Shown here piece after piece: positions 1-7,955 of a stretch of 12,500 nt of DNA. Below the pieces are notes generated by a model. That model did no database searches, was not told the DNA's origin, and saw only the letters and a list, made by a program, of their open reading frames with translations. The stretch comes from Chromera velia (Eukaryota; Sar; Chromeraceae). The position numbers and the translations under genes are program-made. The first letter of the stretch is position 1. Every line of letters begins with the position of its first letter. The stretch lies in NCBI GenBank assembly GCA_018398765.1, contig JAHBMJ010001321.1, forward strand, positions 1 through 12,500, read 5' to 3'.

Positions 1-3000
1 GGAGGCACGTCGTCGTATCTCTGCAGAAACGCACCCCACTTCACCTGCTGACACCCAACCACTGCAGGAGAGGAGGCAGGAAGAGAGGAGGAGGGCGACA
101 GAGACGCTCGCATGGCCTCTCCCAGCACGCGAAGACCGAGATCGTTGCTGATCCCGACAAACCCCGCCAGCCGATACTTGTCGCGCAGACCCGCAGCCAT
201 GCCCTGCTCTTCCCACGGGCCCCACTGGATGCTCACCGCCCGCAGTCCCCGCTGCTGCCGGAACGTCGCCAGAGAGTCCAGAGCAGCGTTCGCAGCCGCG
301 TAGTTCGCCTGTCCGAAGTTACCGAACAGGGACGCCACCGACGAGAACAACACAAACGTCTCCAGCCTCTCCTCCAGACCCTCTCCCTCACGCTGCAGCG
401 CTCTGTGGATGTTCCATCCACCCAGGACCTGCAGACACACAAACATAGACGCAGAAATGAACTGCGTCAGACACAGACACGCACACATACGCACTTACGC
501 AAGCAAATACACACGCGCGCACCCTTACAACTTTTCAACTCTCAGAGAAACCTGCATACACACACCCACAGCCACAAAGATCAAAATGCATCTAACGCAC
601 GTCGTTCAAAGGAATAAAAAATGTCTTCTTTCGTTCCCGTGCCCTTTCTTGCTCTCTCTCTCGCCTTCCCTCTCTCTCTCTCACGCACACTCACACACGC
701 GCGCGCGCGCGCGCCCACATACATACAGGCAAGCGCAGAAGCACATGTGAACTTCTAACGCTGTTTCTTCATAACCAGGTCCCGGCCCCTTCCCTCCTGT
801 GACTCTACTCTTTTCTCAAGCACTGTTTCCATTCCCCTCACACACCAACCTTTGAGGCAAATACCCGGCGGACGCTCTCCTCTCTCTGGTCCTTCAGCTG
901 CGCATCCGCAAGCACCCCCGCAGAGTGCACGATGCCAAAACGCCCAACGCATCTTCCTCCTACAGTCTGTCCATTTTCATCCGCGTCACTCACGACGCTT
1001 TGCAGGAGCCTTTCGCAGTTCTCTGCCACCGACACGTCGCACGCCCGCACCTCCACCTGCACTCTCCCCCCCGACTCTGCTGACGCATGTATCAGGCGCA
1101 TAAACAGCCCCCCTTTCGCCGTCTCTGCGTCGGGAGCCGACCGACGGGACACCAGCACCAGCCGCTTCGCTCCCTCGTCCAGCAGCCAGTTCGCGACCAC
1201 CAGACCCAGACCCCCCAAACCTCCCGTCACGATGTACGTGCACCCCCCGACAGCCTCACGCTCACGGCTGCTGCACGACACCTGAGCAGACAGCAGACCC
1301 CCTCGTATTCGGGGGGCACGAGGGGCCTCTATGCAGCTGGGGAACGACAACACTGCTCTCTCTCCATCAGCAGACTCAAGAAAGCGGAAAGCAGCTGCCA
1401 CGCCGTCCTTCTCTGCCTGAGCATCGGTGCTCCTGCCGCAGACGTCGAACACTCGCACCCGCAGGGCATCTTGCACCGCTGACTCTATCCCCTTTTCTCC
1501 TCTCTCTGTCATTGCAGCAATACGATCGAGCAGTTCAGAGACGCCCGCTGTCTCAGCGACACCCACAGAGGACCCACTCACGAGGGGCTGCAACGACGGC
1601 TCAACGCATGTCGCTGCCGACGAGAGGAGCGCTGCCGTCTCCTCGAACGTCAGAAAACGCGGCTTCTCTGCCACCAGACCGCGCGCCGCCACCGCCACCG
1701 TCCTCAGGCACCCCGACGCAAACCCGAACACGTCGGTCCCCACACTGACGCCCGTCACATCTGTGCCCACACGCGTCACCGTCCCCGCAAACGCGCTCAT
1801 CAACCCTCCTGACACACAGAGAGAAAGAACGCAAAAGACAGCGGATTCCATTAATACTGAAATGAAGTCAAAGCAAAGGGGAGCCAACAGAGTCACAGAG
1901 AAAGGGAAAAGAAACCACTCTCTTTTGTCTCTTCCCGACCGACTAAAGGAATGACTCCTACTTTCTTGAACACCTTATCCTTTCCCGCATCCATCCTCCT
2001 CCCACCTTTTCCCAGCATCACATTTTCATCCATTCGCTGACCCACCCACCTTCGCTCTCTGCCGTCCGCTCATCCAGAAGTGCGACATCCCGCGAGCTCA
2101 CACACACAGCGCGCACGCGAACCTCCAGCAGATCCCTCCCCAGATCCAATGCCTGAACCTCCGACACCGCCTGTGCCCGCGTCTGCACGGACAACGCCGC
2201 CTCTGCCTGACCATCAGGCTTCGTCGCTGTGCCTGTGCCCGCCCCCTCAGTCACATGAACTTCGACCGGGCCTTTCACCGCAAGCCCGCTCTTTGCCAGT
2301 CGAGGAACCAACACCTCTTCTCCCCGCACCGCAACTTCTGCCTCCCACCGACCGTCATCACTCCTCTCTGTCAAACGCACCAGAGCCGCCACACCCGCCG
2401 CCACGCCCTTCAAAGGGTCCACATCAGCCCAACCAACACGCACGCGGGACCCCTTCCCGGACGATGACACCTCCAGGGAAGCCGCCCGAGAGAGACCAAG
2501 GAGACCCCCATGGTGTGCGAGCGAGTCAGAGCTTGTGTCCGTGTCAGATACTCGCACTCCACCCGACGTCAACAGACGCACACTCAAACGGACCTCTCTC
2601 TGACTCTCTACCCCTTCTGCAGATTTCCCGCTGACGGCAGCGGTTGCGCACTGGAGGATCTGAGTCGCCTCCCACACAACGTCAGTCGCAGGGGCGGCCG
2701 TCAGCCCCCCGAGGTACAGAACCTCCGCCCACTCTGCACTCCTCAGGAGCTCGACCAGCTCTGCCCCCTCGGGAACGCTGCCAGCCGCGACCACCTTCGA
2801 CCCGGCCCGGGGGAGCAGAAGTGCGAGCTCTTCTGATGCCTCTTTTGGGGCACCGAGGAACAGACGGTGCTGTGATCCCTGCGAAAAAGGCTCCGGCACG
2901 TTTCGTTGAGCCCCTCTCGTCGTCTTGGCTCGCAGTGTTTTCCACCTCACGTCCCACAATAACTGTTGGGGAATCGTTGCAGGCCGGGAGAGGAGATTTC

Positions 3001-6000
3001 GCTTCATCTTCAACTCCTTGATGTGCAACTGCAAATTGCCCTCACAATCAAAGACACGGAAGTCACATGTCGCGCTTGGGCCCGACCTCTTCACGACCTG
3101 CAGGTGGGCCCAGGCCTCCCTCGTGTGCCTGGGTCCTCCGAGAGTCCCCATTTCGACCTGCAAGGCACTGACGGGGATGAGGGTTCGAGGGGGTACCCCG
3201 ATTCGTGAGGGGGGGGAGGTTTCTTCCAGAAGCCACTGCAGTACCTGTAAAGCCCCTTCAGTAAGTGCTGGGTGCACACGGAAGAGAAGGTCCATCTCGG
3301 ACAGTCGGGGTCCGGCCATCCCGCCAATTTTTTGCGGATCTCCTTTGGGACTTTTTGATTGAGTGCAGTCAGACAAGGAGCTGCCTTCGCTCGGACGTGA
3401 GGGGCCACGAGGTTGATAGCAGAGACTTGCAATCGCCTCCCCCTTGGATCTGTCAATACGCAATTCTTTGAGAGTGCGGACATGCAGACCCCCACCGTGC
3501 GGCCTCACGGTTCCCATGCGCCTGCATACATCCGTGAGGCTCTCTGCTGAGACTGCCGCAAATCGTCGGATGACATTTGCCAGAGACTCTCCCTCCGCAG
3601 ACTGAGACAGAGGAATCTGGGGCTGTATAAGGGGGCCCGAAGAGGTCCCCCCGGCGGACAGCTGAGCGGTTGCACACAGACATGTGTTACTTCTATGCCT
3701 GCTAGAAGAGGACGACACGGTCACCTCCTCGTCCATCAAGTTGAGCGAAGTCTGCAGGAACATATCTGCCACTTCAACAGCACCTGAAAGATCGTCCGCG
3801 GAAGTACCGCAGTCCGGCACCATGTTGTTGACTTCGGGGTTTTCGAAGGACAGGTTACGGATTGTGACGCAGCGATCGTCCCTTCCCGTCGCTGCAGCTG
3901 CACACATCGTCTCGATGAGTCCGGACGGGGGAATCACTGGCGACCCCGAAAGGCAGATGTCTGCAAAGAGGGCCCTCACATCCGAACGCAGCAGGCAGCA
4001 GAAGTCTTTTCGACTCTGCATGTCACTCGACTGGTCGCTGCTCTGCTGTCCAAGCAGGGGGTGGGAAGCCGCCCTCCATTCGAAGCTCTGGTGTCTCCAC
4101 TGCGCTGCCCTCTGTATCTCTGTCTCTGCACTGGGAAGGACGGCAGCCAACTCGGAGGCGGGCTCTTGAAGAATCACGTGAGCGTTTGTGCCCCCGAAGC
4201 CGAAGGAGGAGACCCCTCCTGTCAAGAGTCCTTCCGCATGTCCGCTAGAAGGGAAGGGAAGGGTCTCTGTGGGGACAGCGAAATGGAACCCCTTTATGTC
4301 GATTTTTGGGTTCAGACTCTCGAAGTGAAGAGTCCCGGGGACCTCTCTGCGCTGCAGTGCCAACAGCAATTTGATGAATCCCGCGATACCCGCTGCTCCC
4401 TCCAAATGTCCGATGTTTGACTTCAACGCCCCTACAAGAAGTGGACGATCCAAAGTCCGAGTGGAACCGAAGACTGCCTTCACAGCACTCATTTCTATCG
4501 GATCCCCCAAAGACGTTCCAGTCCCGTGGGCCTCCAGAAACCCAACCGAGGAGGGAGACAGCCCTGCGCATCGGAGTGCACCCTGCAACACCTCTTGCTG
4601 TCCCTGGGCTCTAGGGGCAGTCAGGGACCCTGCACGGCCTCCGTGGTTCGTCGCAGATCCTCTGACAACAGCGAGGACCTTCTCCCCTTTCGCACGAGCT
4701 GAATCGAGACGCGTGAGAACTACAGCACAACACCCCTCGCCACGCACATACCCGTCAGCGCGTGCGTCAAACGCCTTACACCTGCCATCCGGAGCCATCA
4801 TTCGCGCTTTGCAGAACGCGACGGTGACACCTGGGTTGATCATCAAGTTCACCCCTGCAGCAAGACTCGTGACTGCAGGTCCAGACGCACCCGCACCCTG
4901 TCTCCCTCTTCCATCAGGCCCCCGTTTCAGCTCACGCACTGCCAGCTCGACTGCGACAAGCGAGGAACTGCAGGCGGAGTCCACTGTGATGGAGAGACCC
5001 CGGAGGCCGAATATGTATGACAGGCGATTTGCCAGGATGGAGGGGGATGCAGAGGTAGCAGAAAAGGCAGAGATTGCCCGCCCCCTACAGACATCCACCC
5101 AGTCGTTCGCACAGCAACCCACATAGGCCGATATATTCTGTGCCTCCAGGTCTGCCTTCTCCCTCCCTGCAGACTGGAAAGCCTCCCGAGAGACCTCTAG
5201 GAGGAGACGCTGTTGAGGATCCATGGCTTTCGCCTCTGCAGGGCTGAGGCGGAAGAAGGCGTTGTCAAACAGGTGCGAATCTTCCAAGAACCCCCCCACT
5301 TTGACGTACATCTTCCCTTCTGCGTTCGGGTCTCTGTCGAAGAACTCCTCTAGGTCCCATCGACTGCGGGGAACTCCTGAGATGGCGTCTCGACCAGAGA
5401 CAAGGAGGTTCCAAAACTCTCCCAAACTCCTCACACCACCAGGAAGCCGACAAGCCGCCCCGATTACCGCCACGTCGTGCGGTCTCATCCGGTTCCCCTC
5501 CTCGGAGAGGACACGGGAACCCAGGGAGAGTCTCGAGGGATCTAGAGAAGGCGCTTGGGGGTGAACACAGGCGTCCCCCTCACCTCCCCTCTCTTCGTCT
5601 TGCTGATGTTGCTGCGCAGAGGTTGAAAGGAATGCGACCACATCTCGCAAGGTCGGGTAGTTGAAGAGGAGAGTGGGTTCCAACTCGAGGCCGAGAGACG
5701 CCCCCAACTCTTCTGTGAACTCCACAGCCTGAAGAGAATCGATGCCGTGCTCGTGGAGAGGAGAATCGAAGTCAACACCTTTGTCGTGTTCTCTGTTCTC
5801 TTCTTGCACATCCATCTCGAAAACCTTCAAAGCGGCTGCGCGGACAGCCTCTACTACTTTTTCTCTCTTTAGAGCCTCGCCTGACCCGTTTTCGCCGTTT
5901 CGAGAACCCACTTCTCCTTCCTCAACGCTCACACCCGGCCCCACACTCGCCGAGACTCCCTCTCTGCCGACCAGGCGCCAAGAATCGATGGAACCCTCTC

Positions 6001-6318
6001 CAACTGCCTGTGCGGCCTTGCTGCAACTGCTGCTGCTGCTGCTGCCGGCCGATGCACACGAAGGTCCTGTCTGCAATGTCTGGCTGGGCAGAGAGGAACC
6101 TGAGGAGACACAGATGTTGTTGGACGAGTTGGTACTTTTCGTTCCTCCTGCACAGGCCGCAGCTGGGGTGCGCCTGATAACAATGCGTTCGCCTTTTTCT
6201 CCGGCGGTTCCCCCCTTCACTTGCTTCGATTCGTCCTCGCTTGTGGGAGAGACGGCAGGAGGAGCCGGGAGGACTTTCGAGTCGTCGATGTTCACTTGAT
6301 ACACAACGCTCTGCACTC

Positions 6319-6359
<41 letters not shown>

Positions 6360-7856
6360 GGCAGACAGACAGGAAGGCAGGCAGACAGACAACATTTTTT
6401 CTTTCCCACTTTCCATTTCACGTGCGAAACATGAACAACGAAAAACAAAACAAAAGAAAAAAAAGAAAGAACAAAAAGAACAGGCAACCAAGAAAAAAGA
6501 ACACTGGCCACTCAGGCGACGTGGCCAGGGGGCCCGAAGACTTTCAATTGAAAGGCTCCTCACAGAATGAATCCAGGTCAAGCGGGACACACGGAAAACG
6601 GCGCCAGAAAAAGAAACGAGGTACAGGTTGCGCTTCGACATCAACACGTCACGGAAGCACAGTGAATGCACCACCCAGAAGACCGACATTGGAGTAAGAA
6701 GCAAAACGACTCACGTTCATCCTTCCCTCCATCAGCAGATCCCTCACAAGGGACCTCCGCACCTTCCCCGACGAAGTCTTCGGCAGCGTTCGGGCCTTCA
6801 ACAGCCATACAGAGTGCACGCGGACTCCCGACGTTCTCAGCACTGCACTCGCGGCTTCTCTGGCAACCCTGTCAAGTCTCCCTCTCTCTTTGTCCTCCGC
6901 AGAACCCGAGAGACGGGAAAACCAACGGGTCCAACCACGCCCCCCCGACTGCACATCTTCCTTCACCTCCGCAGCGATACCTACGCGCTCCTCCTCTGCT
7001 TCGCCACACTCTAGAGCGAAGGAGGCCGAGCAGCCTTTGCGAATTCCTTCCGTCTCCTCAACTGCTTGCTCGAGATCCTGAAGAAGAAAAAAGGAATACA
7101 AAAAGATGGAGGTACGGAAGCAGACCTATTGCAGGGGCGGCTTTTGGTCCTTCCGTGCTTCCATGCAGACTGAATAGAAAGGTGATCCTGCGACACGTAG
7201 GCTTGCTGCACTCATTCGTTCAGCAGACTGTGAATGGAGGGACGGCACAAACACCAAAGGTGAAATCAGCCTCAAGTGAGCTGCCAGACAGACAGACCTG
7301 AGGATAGTAGTTCCTTCCCCTAACGATGATCACGTCCTTGATGCGTCCCGCAATGTACAGATGCCCTCCGAGGACAAACCCGCTGTCGCCTGTCCGAAGA
7401 AAGTGAGGGGGGGAGAGGGAACCGTCAAGAAGCGTGCAGGCCCCCGCGAAGGTCTCACGTGTCTTCTCTGGCATGGCAAAGTACCCAGCTGCAACGGAGG
7501 CAGACCGCACCCAGACCTCTCCGACGTTCCCCTCTGGCAGTTCCGAGAGGGTTTCTGCGTTCACAATCCGGACTGCAGAAGAAAGAGAAAGGGAGAGACC
7601 CGGAGATGAAGGATTGCCGGGAAGCAACGAGAGAAAAGAGCACGGATAAAGAGGCGAAACAGAAGGACATCATGTCAAGGGGTCCAGACACATAGATGCT
7701 TAACGAGACAAAGGGGCATAAAGGCCAACACAAAAGCGAAGGCGGGGACATCACTTAGCCAGCATCTCTCCCTCTCCCCACCCTCCTCCCCCCCCTCTCA
7801 CCGCACCCCACCCCACCCCCCACACACACACCACGGACGGGAGAGAGACAGAGAAA

Positions 7857-7955
<99 letters not shown>

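Larger units (their letters stand above)
100..1248 (-). other. Ketoreductase (KR) domain, catalytic half
   Basis: NADPH-dependent reduction of the beta-keto group. The cofactor motif TGGLGGLG lies at residues 2295-2302 (1227-1204). Lys 2420 ends exon 7, the LFSS serine is near 2450, and Tyr 2463 (302-300) with Asn 2467 form the NYAAAN site, so the catalytic set is complete. Exon 7 ends ...VFASK and exon 8 starts VLGGWNIHRAL, restoring the family's KVxGxWNLH. LAD at the LDD position and Phe instead of Trp eight residues before Tyr lean towards a B-type KR. The domain closes with QVKWGAFLQRY near the left edge. Confidence 0.9.

Noticed and set aside
932-1954. Plus-strand frames of 78-175 codons opposite the KR and ER
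   Set aside because: They are antisense shadows of a GC-rich coding exon, with low-complexity Pro/Ser/Arg content and no recognisable domain.
3684-5126. Plus-strand frames of up to 251 codons opposite the KS and DH
   Set aside because: Antisense of strongly conserved KS/DH sequence; no family resemblance and no independent support.
2018-6316. An uninterrupted frame of about 1,430 codons beginning with GTG at 6316 as a separate PKS gene
   Set aside because: GTG at 6316 lies in the intron 5 acceptor region, there is no ATG before the ACP, and the left end runs past the intron 6 donor into non-homologous residues. It is exon 6 of the larger gene.
6649-7101. FAAL as a standalone gene ending at a stop within intron 5
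   Set aside because: The FAAL is followed by a near-consensus gtgagt donor, and the next exon has no start codon ahead of the ACP. Alternative polyadenylation there cannot be fully excluded.
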